Assembly (NCBI RefSeq): GCF_029076845.1
Contig: NZ_JARESE010000015.1
Location: forward strand, 186,001-250,000
Direction: 5' to 3'
Length of the DNA stretch: 64,000 nucleotides
Source: Novosphingobium album (ex Liu et al. 2023)
GTDB taxonomy: Bacteria; Pseudomonadota; Alphaproteobacteria; Sphingomonadales; Sphingomonadaceae
Below, one piece after another: positions 33,897 through 42,365 of this stretch. Position 1 is the first letter of the stretch, and each line of letters starts with the position of its first letter. The notes below the pieces were generated by a model. That model had not been told where the DNA came from. It searched no databases and was given only the letters and a program-made list of their open reading frames with translations. A program made the translations under genes and the position numbers.

Positions 33897-34757
33897 ATGG
33901 ACTATGTCGTCCATCGCTACCGGAGTGCCTGCGGCCGGCTGGAGCTTGCCGCCAGGGACTATCCGGCGGACGGCCCGCCATTGCTGCTGATGCACGGCCT
34001 GACGCGCAACAGCGCCGATTTCGAGCCGCTGGCGGCGCATCTGGCGGGGCGCTATCGCCTGATCGTGCCCGATCAGCGCGGCCGGGGCCTGTCGGACTGG
34101 GACCCCGATCCGGGCAATTACCGGCCCGACGTCTATGCCGGCGACATGTTCGCGCTGCTCGCGGCGCTGGGCCTCGATCATGCCACGCCGATCGGCACCT
34201 CGATGGGCGGGCTCATCGCCATGCTGATGGCCGGGATGCGCCCGGCCGCCGTGCCGGCGATGGTGCTGAACGATGTCGGCGCGGTGCTCGATCCGGCGGG
34301 GCTCGCGCGCATCCAGGGCTATGTCGGTCCGTCGGGCCCGATGCTGTCGTGGGGCGATGCGGCGGCGCGCTGCCGGGCGATCAACGCGGTCGCCTTTCCC
34401 GATTACTCGGGCAAGGACTGGCTGGCCTTCGCCCACCGCACGTGCGTGGAGCAGGCCGATGGCACCGTCGTCTTCGCCTATGATCCGGCGGTGGCGCAAA
34501 GCGTCAGCGGCGATGCGCCGCAGACGGTGCCGCCCGATCTGTGGCCCTTGTGGGACATGCTGGCGGCGCTGCCGGTGCTGGTCATTCGCGGGGAGAATTC
34601 CGACCTGCTCTCGCGCGAGACCGCGCGGGAGATGGCCAGCCGCCACACCGGGCCCTATGACGTGGTGGAAGTGCCCAGGGTGGGCCACGCGCCGATCCTT
34701 GACGAAGCGCCGGCGCTGGCCGCGATCACCCGCTTCCTGAAGGACCACGCGAACTGA
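33897..34757 (+). CDS. Alpha/beta hydrolase in the catabolic cluster
   Basis: A 286-residue alpha/beta hydrolase. The oxyanion loop is MHGLTRN, the nucleophile elbow GTSMGG (Ser near residue 102), an acid in the RGENSDLLS region and the catalytic His in VGHAPIL. ATG 33897 follows AAGGGAG. The coding sequence is separated by 1 bp from the MFS gene, so the two are co-translated. In this context it may cleave an ester or lactone produced by the Baeyer-Villiger enzyme, or a ring-cleavage product; this is inferred. Confidence 0.88.
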   Translation: MDYVVHRYRSACGRLELAARDYPADGPPLLLMHGLTRNSADFEPLAAHLAGRYRLIVPDQRGRGLSDWDPDPGNYRPDVYAGDMFALLAALGLDHATPIGTSMGGLIAMLMAGMRPAAVPAMVLNDVGAVLDPAGLARIQGYVGPSGPMLSWGDAAARCRAINAVAFPDYSGKDWLAFAHRTCVEQADGTVVFAYDPAVAQSVSGDAPQTVPPDLWPLWDMLAALPVLVIRGENSDLLSRETAREMASRHTGPYDVVEVPRVGHAPILDEAPALAAITRFLKDHAN

Positions 34758-34758
34758 C

Positions 34759-36042
34759 ATGGACACCGGCATGACCCAGGCCCGCGCGCCAGCCCCGTCC
34801 CGCCCTGTCCGGCCGGGGCTGGTCCTGGCGATGCTGCTGGCGGTCTATGTGTTCAATTTCGTCGACCGGCAGATCCTGGCGATCCTGGCCGCGCCGATCC
34901 AGGCCGAACTGGGGCTGGACGACGCGCGGATGGGCCTGCTGGGCGGCGTCGCCTTCGCGCTGCTCTATTCGACGCTGGGCGTGCCGCTGGCCTGGCTGGC
35001 GGACCGGACCAGCCGCAGCTGGGTGATCGCCGGATCGCTCGTGATCTGGAGCTTCTTCACCGCGATCTGCGGCTTCGCGCACAGCTTCTGGCAGATCTTC
35101 GCGGCGCGGGTGGGCGTGGGCATCGGCGAGGCGGGCGGGGTCGCGCCGTCCTATGCGGTGATCGGCGACTATTTCCCCAGCGAGCGGCGCGCCTTCGCGC
35201 TGTCGATCTATTCGCTGGGCATCCCGCTGGGCTCGGCCGCGGGCGTGCTGGCGGGCGGCTATATCGCCGCGCGGGTGGACTGGCGCGCCGCCTTCGTCGC
35301 GGTGGGGCTGGCCGGCCTGCTGCTGGCGCCGCTGTTCAAGCTGGTGGTGCGCGACCGGCCGCGCCCGGCGCCGGTCGGCGACGGCGCGGGCGAACGCTTC
35401 GGCGCGGTCGCGCGCGCGCTGGCGGCCAAGCCTTCGTTCTGGCTGCTCTCGTTCGGCGCGGCGTCCAGCTCGATGCTGGGCTATGGCATTGCCTTCTGGC
35501 TGCCCAGCCTGCTGCAGCGCTCCTTCGGGCTGGACCTGATCCACACCAGCTGGTTCATCGGGGCGATCCTGCTGATCGGCGGGGTCGCCGGCATGTTGCT
35601 GGGCGGCTGGATCGCCGATCGGCTGGGCGGGCGGGACCGCGCGTTCTACGCCTGGGTGCCGGGCATCGCCTTCGCGCTGGGCACGCCGCTGTTCGCCGCC
35701 GGGATCTGGAGTTCCAGCGTGATGCTGGCCTTCCTGCTGTTCCTGCTGCCGCAAGCGCTGGTCTACGTCTGGCTGGGGCCGGTGCTGACGGCGGTCCAGC
35801 ACCTCGTGCCCCCGGCCTCGCGCGCGACCGCCTCGGCGCTGTTCCTGCTGATCAACAACCTGATCGGGCTGGGCGGCGGGATCTATGCGCTCGGCGCGCT
35901 TTCGACCGCGCTGCAGCCGGTCTACGGCATCGAGGCGATGCGCTATTCGATGCTCTATGGCCTCTCGCTCTATGCGCTGGCGGCGCTGCTGATGGCGCTG
36001 GCCGGCCGCTTCCTCGCGCGCGACTGGGTCGAGGAACGCTGA
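34759..36042 (+). CDS. MFS transporter
   Basis: A 427-residue major facilitator with 12 predicted helices. NFVDRQILAILAAPIQAELGL in helix 1 and the loop 2-3 segment GVPLAWLADRTSRS are typical of the spinster-like/aromatic acid:H+ group of MFS proteins found in sphingomonad catabolic clusters. It starts 1 bp after the hydrolase stop. It likely carries the substrate or an intermediate through the inner membrane; import is favoured by the TonB receptor upstream. Confidence 0.88.
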   Translation: MDTGMTQARAPAPSRPVRPGLVLAMLLAVYVFNFVDRQILAILAAPIQAELGLDDARMGLLGGVAFALLYSTLGVPLAWLADRTSRSWVIAGSLVIWSFFTAICGFAHSFWQIFAARVGVGIGEAGGVAPSYAVIGDYFPSERRAFALSIYSLGIPLGSAAGVLAGGYIAARVDWRAAFVAVGLAGLLLAPLFKLVVRDRPRPAPVGDGAGERFGAVARALAAKPSFWLLSFGAASSSMLGYGIAFWLPSLLQRSFGLDLIHTSWFIGAILLIGGVAGMLLGGWIADRLGGRDRAFYAWVPGIAFALGTPLFAAGIWSSSVMLAFLLFLLPQALVYVWLGPVLTAVQHLVPPASRATASALFLLINNLIGLGGGIYALGALSTALQPVYGIEAMRYSMLYGLSLYALAALLMALAGRFLARDWVEER

Positions 36043-36252
36043 ACCGACCCGGTGGTGAACCGATTGGCCCGGAAAAGGCCAAACAAGGCGGTATGGGATG
36101 GTTTACGATCCCTTAGCAAAGCATGTTTATGTAGTCTTCTGACCGGCCTTCCGGCTATCGCCGGGCAAGGAGCGGCCATGGGGGCGGCCATGGGGCCAGG
36201 GTGTCGTGCCCGCGGCCCTGCGGGTTTTGGAAGTCCAGGCATCGAGACGGCT

Positions 36253-36843
36253 ATGCAACTATACCAACTGGGAGCGATACTGGCGGTGCTTGCCGTCGTG
36301 CTCGTCGCCATCGTGGTGCTGGCCATCCGGCGCGGGCGAGCGGGCGCCGCCGCCGTGGCGCCGCGGCCCGAGCCCGAGCCCGAGCAGGTGGCCGAGCCCG
36401 CCCCGGCCGATCCCGCGCCCGAAGCGCCCCGGCCCGCGCGCGGGTTGCTCACGCCCCGCGCGCGGCGCGACGGCGGCGAAGAAGCGCGCATGTCGAAACG
36501 GCTGCACGATCTGAGCCATCGCAACCGGATGATCGTCAGGGCCTCGTTCCGCCAGGAAGTGGAGGAACGCCTGACCGCCGCGTTCGATCTGTTCGAACAG
36601 GGGCGCATCACGCTCGATACCTTCAAGAAGCTGGTCCGCGCCGAACGCGCCGAGGCGCAGCGCCGCCTGACGGCGCTGGATGAGGGCGAGGGCTATGCCG
36701 GGGATTTCGCGCCCGAAGGCGAGCTGGGCCCCGAAGGCGAGCTGGGCGAAGTCACCGCCGCGCTGGAAATGGCCGAGCAGTGCCTGGTCTGGGCCAGCGA
36801 ATTCGGCGCCAGCGCGAAGCGATCCGAAACCGCGACCGACTGA
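36253..36843 (+). CDS. Membrane-anchored protein of unknown function
   Basis: A 196-residue protein I do not recognise. An N-terminal helix (YQLGAILAVLAVVLVAIVVLAI) is followed by a disordered Pro/Glu/Ala-rich linker (about residues 30-70), then a charged helical region with RLHDLSHRNRMIVRASFRQEVEERL and FDLFEQGRITLDTFKKLVRAE. The second half would face the cytoplasm. Start ATG 36253 was chosen because it opens the membrane helix; the frame is open further upstream but gives no sensible N-terminus. It is convergent with the TadG-like genes. Confidence 0.65.
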   Translation: MQLYQLGAILAVLAVVLVAIVVLAIRRGRAGAAAVAPRPEPEPEQVAEPAPADPAPEAPRPARGLLTPRARRDGGEEARMSKRLHDLSHRNRMIVRASFRQEVEERLTAAFDLFEQGRITLDTFKKLVRAERAEAQRRLTALDEGEGYAGDFAPEGELGPEGELGEVTAALEMAEQCLVWASEFGASAKRSETATD

Positions 36844-36885
36844 AACCGCGCCCGACTGGCGGCTGGATCAGCCGCCAGGCCCGGT

Positions 36886-37572
36886 TCAGCAGCGGTTGGT
36901 GGTGCCGCCCGGCGGCGTGCTGGTGTTGCGATCGTCGCGCACCTGATAGGCCGCTTCCTGCTTGAACGAGACCTCGTCCACATACATCGAACCGAACAGC
37001 GGCGTGTAATCGTAGAACACTTCCACATACATGATTGGCGAATTGGCCGATGCCGTCACCTTGGAAGGGCCGATCCCGGTGATCACCGGGCCGTTGAGGC
37101 CATTGCGGGTCGTCTCGTTGCCATAGGCCGACTGCTGGGTGAGCGCGCCGGTGCAGCGCTGCCAGTGGATCCACTGCTTGCCGGTTACGGGATCGCGTTC
37201 CAGGCTGGTCAGGATCAGCCGGCCCTTGTCGGCGAAATCGAACGAGGCGCCTTGCGCCTTCGCGCCGGCCATCAGCGAGGTAATGTCCGATTCCGAGATC
37301 GTCGGGGTGACGCCGCTGTTGTCGGTCTGCCCCAGGCGCGAAGCGTTGTCGGCCACGGCCGAAGCCAGTTCGCCCACTTCCATGCGCACGCTGGCCATAT
37401 AGGCCAGCTCGGTGCCGTAAAGCCCCAGCGTCAGCAGGATCGGCAGCATCAGCGCGAACTCGATCGTCGCGTTGCCGCGCGCATCGAGCCGGCGCAGCGC
37501 CCGGCGCAGCCGCCGCGCGCCCGATCCCATGTAGGCTCCCGGTATCCGGCGCGGTGTGGCGATCGGTTCCAT
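36886..37572 (-). CDS. TadE/TadG-family protein (third of three)
   Basis: A 228-residue pseudopilin-like protein. RGNATIEFALMLPILLTLGLYG near residues 25-45 is the TadE-type processing and membrane segment with the conserved Glu. The periplasmic domain after it ends in a Pro/Gly/Thr-rich tail with a terminal Cys. The ATG at 37572 shares one base with the upstream stop (TGATG). No Tad ATPase, prepilin peptidase or secretin gene is in the window, so the partners must be elsewhere. Confidence 0.85.
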   Translation of the reverse strand: MEPIATPRRIPGAYMGSGARRLRRALRRLDARGNATIEFALMLPILLTLGLYGTELAYMASVRMEVGELASAVADNASRLGQTDNSGVTPTISESDITSLMAGAKAQGASFDFADKGRLILTSLERDPVTGKQWIHWQRCTGALTQQSAYGNETTRNGLNGPVITGIGPSKVTASANSPIMYVEVFYDYTPLFGSMYVDEVSFKQEAAYQVRDDRNTSTPPGGTTNRC

Positions 37573-38189
37573 CAGTCGCATATTCCCGCGGTGGTGGCGT
37601 ATTTTTCCTGCGCGGCGAAGGGCTGGTTCTTGCGCACCGCCGTGGCCTTGATCTTCGCCCGCTTCCAGCTGTCTGGCGCGAAAGGCATGACGAAGGCGGG
37701 GGTATATTCCACGCTCACCGTATAGAGCACGACGTCGTTGGCGCCGCCGTTGCCTTCGCGGCCGACATCGCGGTCCCACTCGCCGTTGCGGTTTTCGTCG
37801 GTGAACTTCTCGCCATTGTTGCAATCGCCGTCGCCGTCGGCATCGTTCCACTTTTCCGGCCGGTCGATATCGCTGAAATCGAAATAGCTCTTGCGCACGC
37901 TGGTCAGTTCCGCGCCGGGCAGGATGCGCCGCACGGTTTCCGATACCATTTCGTCGGCCGCGGTGGTGTCGGCGGTTTCCAGCGCGGCGCTGCGTGCCGC
38001 CTTTTCCACCGCGCCGCTCAGCAGCGAGCGGCCATAGACCATCTGCCCGACATTGAACGCGCCCAGCATCAGCACCAGGAAGACTGGCGCGACCAGCGCG
38101 AATTCCACGGCGGCGACCCCGCGCGTGTCGCGCGCCAACGCGGCGAGCATCGGCATCGGCATCGGCGCGGCTGGTTCGGGCGCCGTCAT
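37572..38189 (-). CDS. TadE-family protein with an EF-hand-like insertion
   Basis: A 205-residue TadE-like pseudopilin. RGVAAVEFALVAPVFLVLMLG (about 23-43) is the pilin-like segment. Residues 115-140 (NDADGDGDCNNGEKF then DENRNGEWD) form two acidic calcium-loop-like motifs of the dockerin/EF-hand kind. The start ATG 38189 overlaps the stop of the VWA gene by 4 bp. It is the middle gene of the TadG-TadE-TadE set. Confidence 0.85.
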   Translation of the reverse strand: MTAPEPAAPMPMPMLAALARDTRGVAAVEFALVAPVFLVLMLGAFNVGQMVYGRSLLSGAVEKAARSAALETADTTAADEMVSETVRRILPGAELTSVRKSYFDFSDIDRPEKWNDADGDGDCNNGEKFTDENRNGEWDRDVGREGNGGANDVVLYTVSVEYTPAFVMPFAPDSWKRAKIKATAVRKNQPFAAQEKYATTAGICD

Positions 38190-40135
38190 TGCGTGATCCT
38201 CAACTCGCCCACCTGCTTGGCGATTTCCTGGAACGCGGCGTTGAGCTGCGAGGAACTGGCGGCGGTATAGGCGCTGTTGTCCGACGAGCAGGTCTTGAGG
38301 TCGCCGGTCAGCGAGGTGCCGAAAGCGATCACCCACACGCGGATGCCCTTGGCCTTGGCCGCTTCGCACAGCGCCAGGAAGCGGGCGGTGTGGCGCGCGT
38401 CGCTGGCGGGCTTGGTCCCGTCGGTGGTGATGCGCCGGTCATAGAACTCGATGCCGTACATCGTCTGGATGCTGACGTTGTTGTCCATCTCGCCATCGGT
38501 CATGAACAGGATGTGGCGCGATACGGTGCCGCCGTTGGACGGCTCCGCGTTGACGTTGTCCTGCCACATCCCGGTCGGCGAACTGATCCGCGCGCCCCAC
38601 AACATACCCAGGTCATGATAGGTCGATCCGTCGGGCGAGAGGCCGTTGACGTAGGCGTTGAAATCGCTCTGCGTCATCTCGGCCAGCAATTGCGCCGCTT
38701 TCGGGCAATAGGAATCCGCCTGGCGGCCATTGGGCGCGACCGGCTCCATGGTCATGTTGCCGGCATCGTCCAGCCGGTCATAGGCGACTTGCGGCCACAT
38801 CGGGCGCCACTTGGATTCGTCGCTGCCGTCGGGGGCATCGTCGATGTTGAGATCCCAGGTATCGGGCGACATGCCGGTGAGCGGCGAATAGGCGAAGGTG
38901 CTTTCGGGCGAGGTTTCGCGCTCTTCGATGCAGCCGTTCCAGGTGTAGCTCGCCGATCCGCCGTTCGAGGCGTTGTTCACCCGGACCGTGTTGAACAGCT
39001 TGTAATTGCTCACGTCATACGTGATCGGGCGATACATCCATTCGGTGAAATCCGAAGATCCGGTGGAATAGATCGGCTGGCTGGTCTTGACCGTGCCGTT
39101 ATAGAAATCCTGATAGGCGTTACGATCATAGACGTAATATTTGGAGCCGCTCTTGGTGCAGGTATATTCGGCCTTGTACTTCGTCTGCGTCGTCACGGAT
39201 TCGACGATCTTGTTGCCGTTCTCGTCATAGGTGGTCGTGGTCGTGGCGCGTGGGCTGCCATAGTTCGACCAGGTGGTATCGTCCGCCGGCTGCTTGGCCT
39301 GGCAGGCGCTGAGGCTGTTGTAGCTGGTGGTCTTGTACTTCGCCCAGGCGTCGTACGTGGTCTGGCCGCTGCCCGATTCGGTCTCGGTCTTGGTGACTTT
39401 CCAGGTCGCGACGCCCCGGCGCGACTGGATCGTCATCGAATCGACCAGATAGGACGGATCGAGATTGACGATGAGCCGCCCGACATTGACCGACGAACTG
39501 TAGGGCACGAAGCCATAGCGGATGCGCGCGTTCGATCCGGCGCTGGCGTTCTTCAGCGTGGTGTAGAAGTTCTTCATCGCGGCCTGGAGATCCTGGATGC
39601 GCGATGTCTGCCCCGACCTGGGGTTGGAGCCGCCCGCCGTCCAGGCCATCGAGCCGGTGGTGTCCAGCACGAAAGTCACGTCGCTGTTGCCCACGCCCAT
39701 CGAGGCGGTGCACTTGGTGGTCAGGTCGAACTCGTTATAAGCGAAGATGCGCATGACCACGCTGTCCAGCGTGGTCCGCGCGGTGCCGTTGATGGTCAGG
39801 CCGTTGTCGTCCGAGACCGTGGCGAACGAGGTGTTGCGCGTCTTCTGGTCGTCGTCGTCGAAATTGGCGTCGAAGAACTTCTCGCCGGCGGCGCGCACGG
39901 TGCTGTCGAAGCCGTTGGTGCCCACGGCCTTGCGTGCGGCGAGCACGCCGGCATCGCAGGCTTCCTGCAGCTTGCTTTGCGCCATGTAGCCCCGGCTCAT
40001 GTCGAGGCCGCCGCCGATCAGCGCGGCCAGCATGAGGAAGCCCACCGCCGCGAGCGGCAGGACATTGCCCGCGACATCGCCCGCCAACGGGCGCACGCGC
40101 CGCACGATCGCCTTGACCCTATCACCCCACATCAT
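38186..40135 (-). CDS. TadG-like protein with von Willebrand A domain
   Basis: A 649-residue protein. Residues 20-50 (GNVLPLAAVGFLMLAALIGGGLDMSRGY) form the Tad-type N-terminal membrane segment, followed by a VWA domain with the MIDAS start VLDTTGSM (Asp158) and later FMTDGEMDN and RVWVIAFGTSL. A large Ser/Thr/Tyr-rich insertion (about 240-430) separates the MIDAS parts. It has tandem ATGs at 40135 and 40132. TadG-like proteins with VWA domains are thought to anchor Flp pili in the envelope or act as adhesins. First gene of a three-gene operon. Confidence 0.87.
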   Translation of the reverse strand: MMWGDRVKAIVRRVRPLAGDVAGNVLPLAAVGFLMLAALIGGGLDMSRGYMAQSKLQEACDAGVLAARKAVGTNGFDSTVRAAGEKFFDANFDDDDQKTRNTSFATVSDDNGLTINGTARTTLDSVVMRIFAYNEFDLTTKCTASMGVGNSDVTFVLDTTGSMAWTAGGSNPRSGQTSRIQDLQAAMKNFYTTLKNASAGSNARIRYGFVPYSSSVNVGRLIVNLDPSYLVDSMTIQSRRGVATWKVTKTETESGSGQTTYDAWAKYKTTSYNSLSACQAKQPADDTTWSNYGSPRATTTTTYDENGNKIVESVTTQTKYKAEYTCTKSGSKYYVYDRNAYQDFYNGTVKTSQPIYSTGSSDFTEWMYRPITYDVSNYKLFNTVRVNNASNGGSASYTWNGCIEERETSPESTFAYSPLTGMSPDTWDLNIDDAPDGSDESKWRPMWPQVAYDRLDDAGNMTMEPVAPNGRQADSYCPKAAQLLAEMTQSDFNAYVNGLSPDGSTYHDLGMLWGARISSPTGMWQDNVNAEPSNGGTVSRHILFMTDGEMDNNVSIQTMYGIEFYDRRITTDGTKPASDARHTARFLALCEAAKAKGIRVWVIAFGTSLTGDLKTCSSDNSAYTAASSSQLNAAFQEIAKQVGELRITQ

Positions 40136-40554
40136 AAGTCCGCTTTCCTGGCAAAGCCATGCTTGCGCAGAGATAGTCCCTGTCGAGTTAAGGATCTCTT
40201 ACGCGTGGACCACGATCCGCTGCGTGCCCGGCGGCCATGGCCCGCGCGCTTTCGCGCGGTGGGATGGCCGGTGCGACAGGCGGCGATCCCGCGCGCGCGG
40301 CATGATCGGGCGGGCCTCGCGCCTGGAAATCAAGATCATGAAATCACGGGGGATTTTCCCCTGACGGAGCCAAGGTCAAGGCGCGTTGCATGGGCTCGCC
40401 GCGCCACCGCGCACGGGCGAATCCGGGGTGCGGCGCGGCCGGTTTCGCGGGCCGCGCCGGGGCGCTCTGGTGACGGAATATGGTTAACGCGCGGTATCGC
40501 CGCGCTTGCGGATGCTCACGGACGCGGGCGATCCCGCGCCCGCGCCGCGCGGGC
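40136..40554. other. Intergenic region between the TadG-like operon and glyS
   Basis: About 420 bp without a credible gene. It must hold the promoter of the TadG-like operon near its left end (AT-richer stretch 40140-40205). It contains a perfect hairpin CCGCGCG-CTTT-CGCGCGG (40242-40259) and, 2 bp after the glyS stop, CCCGCGC and GCGCGGG pairing (40533-40553), which may act as glyS terminator although no T-run follows. Confidence 0.5.
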
Positions 40555-42201
40555 TCAGCCCTCGATCAGCTTGTCGAGATAGGCCGGGCAATCGTCCAGC
40601 TTGATCCGCTGCTGTTCCAGCGTGTCGCGATCGCGCACGGTGACGGTGCCCTGGCTGATCGTCTCGTCGTCGATCGTGATGCACACCGGCACGCCCACTT
40701 CGTCCGCGCGGCGATAGCGGCGGCCGATCGAGCCCTTCTCGTCGTAAGTCACGTTCCACTTGCGCTTCATCGCGCCGAACAGGTCCCTGGCCGCCTCGGG
40801 CATCCCTTCCTTCTTCACCAGCGGGAAGATCGCCGCCTTGACCGGGGCCAGGCGCGGATGGATGTGCAGCACCGCGCGTTCGCTGTCCTCGCCGCCGCCT
40901 TCGCCCAGCTTCTCGATCTCCAGCGCGTCGCACAGGAAGGCGAGCAGGGCGCGGTCGGCGCCGGCGGCCGGCTCGATCACGTAAGGCACGTATTTTTCCC
41001 CGCGCGCCACGTCGTTGTAGACCATGTTCTTGCCGCTGCCGCGATGGAGCGGGGCGCCGTTCTCGTCCAGCGCCAGCTCGGGCGGATCGGCCTTGGCCAG
41101 CCGACCCATCGAATGGCTGTTGAGATCGAACGCGCCGCGATTGGCGATGCCTTCCAGCTCGCCGAACTCGCCGTCGGCCATGAACGGATAGGCGTATTCG
41201 ATGTCGGTGGTGCCCAGCGCATAGTGGCTCAGCTCGCTCGCTTCATGCTCGCGTACGCGGATGTTCTCGCGGCGCAGGCCGAGATCGAGATACCAGTCGA
41301 GCCGGCGCTGCTGCCAGTACTTGTACCACTGGTGCGAGGTCTCGGGCGGGCAGAAGAATTCCATTTCCATCTGCTCGAATTCGCGCGAGCGGAAGATGAA
41401 GTGGCGCGGCGTGATCTCGTTGCGGAAGCTCTTGCCGATCTGGGCGATGCCCAGCGGCAGCGCGAAGCGGCCGGAATCGAGCACGTTGCGGAAATTGAGA
41501 AAGATGCCCTGCGCGGTCTCGGGCCGCAGAAAGGCCGCATCGGCGGCGGTCTGCATCGCGCCGATGTAGGTCTTGAACATCAGGTTGAATTCGCGCGGCT
41601 CGGTCAGCGTGCCCTTTTCGCTGGCATGCGGCGCGAGCACGTTGGCGAAGTCGTCCAGCTCGGCCAGATCGGTGAGCGGGCTGTCCCAGACCACTTCGCG
41701 CGATTTCGAGATGCCCAGCAGCTTGCGCGCCCGCTGGTCGAGGAAGGCATCGGCGTCGGGCGCGTCGGGCGCGGCGGCGATGAACAGCGGGTTGCCCTCG
41801 CGGTCCTTGATCCAGCGGCCGGCGAGGTGGTCGAAACGGTAGCGTTTCTTGGTCTCGTGGCAATCGACCATCATGTCGCTGAACAGGTCCGAATGGCCCG
41901 AAACGCGCCAGGTCTGCGGATGCTGGATGATCGAGCTGTCGATCCCGGTCATTTCAAAAGGCGAGGGCGTGCCTGCGGGAGCGACGAGCGGGTTGTGCCG
42001 CGTCACCATGTCTTCCCACCAGGTCTGCTTGATATTGCGTTTCAGCTCGGCGCCCATCGGGCCGAAATCCCAGAAGCCGTTGATGCCGCCGTAGATCTCG
42101 CTCGCCTGGTAGATGAAGCCGCGCCGGCGGCAGTAGGAGACGATCTCCTCAAGGGAGAGGCGGCGCGATGCGGCCGTGGCGACTGCGGCGTCTTGAGTCA
42201 T
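40555..42201 (-). CDS. glyS: Glycine-tRNA ligase (single-chain, class II)
   Basis: A 548-residue alpha2-type glycyl-tRNA synthetase, the form also found in eukaryotes and some bacteria, rather than the alpha/beta two-gene form. SYCRRRGFIYQASEIYGGINGFWDFGP opens the catalytic core; class II motif 2 is in IGKSFRNEITPRHFIFRSREFEQME, and motif 3 precedes the anticodon-binding domain (RLAPVKAAIFPLVKKEG). I place the start at ATG 42201; ATG 42219 (six residues longer) is possible, and neither has a strong ribosome-binding site. Essential housekeeping enzyme; it stands alone here. Confidence 0.93.
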   Translation of the reverse strand: MTQDAAVATAASRRLSLEEIVSYCRRRGFIYQASEIYGGINGFWDFGPMGAELKRNIKQTWWEDMVTRHNPLVAPAGTPSPFEMTGIDSSIIQHPQTWRVSGHSDLFSDMMVDCHETKKRYRFDHLAGRWIKDREGNPLFIAAAPDAPDADAFLDQRARKLLGISKSREVVWDSPLTDLAELDDFANVLAPHASEKGTLTEPREFNLMFKTYIGAMQTAADAAFLRPETAQGIFLNFRNVLDSGRFALPLGIAQIGKSFRNEITPRHFIFRSREFEQMEMEFFCPPETSHQWYKYWQQRRLDWYLDLGLRRENIRVREHEASELSHYALGTTDIEYAYPFMADGEFGELEGIANRGAFDLNSHSMGRLAKADPPELALDENGAPLHRGSGKNMVYNDVARGEKYVPYVIEPAAGADRALLAFLCDALEIEKLGEGGGEDSERAVLHIHPRLAPVKAAIFPLVKKEGMPEAARDLFGAMKRKWNVTYDEKGSIGRRYRRADEVGVPVCITIDDETISQGTVTVRDRDTLEQQRIKLDDCPAYLDKLIEG

Positions 42202-42365
42202 GGGCGTGGAACTTCTCATGCTGAAAGCGGAAACTGGCGCTGCGCCATAGGCAATGGGCCCGCCCACGGCAAGCTTGGAACCGGGCGCGGCGCGGGAAGC
42301 GCAAGGCAGGCGGGCGCCGCCGGGACGCCCCGCCTGACCTCAGCCTGTTTCGCGCCCGTGCGCGA

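Noticed and set aside
36052-36252. N-terminal extension of the protein at 36253-36843
   Set aside because: The extra 67 residues lie before a clear N-terminal membrane helix and include the 3' flank of the MFS gene; no ribosome-binding site supports it.
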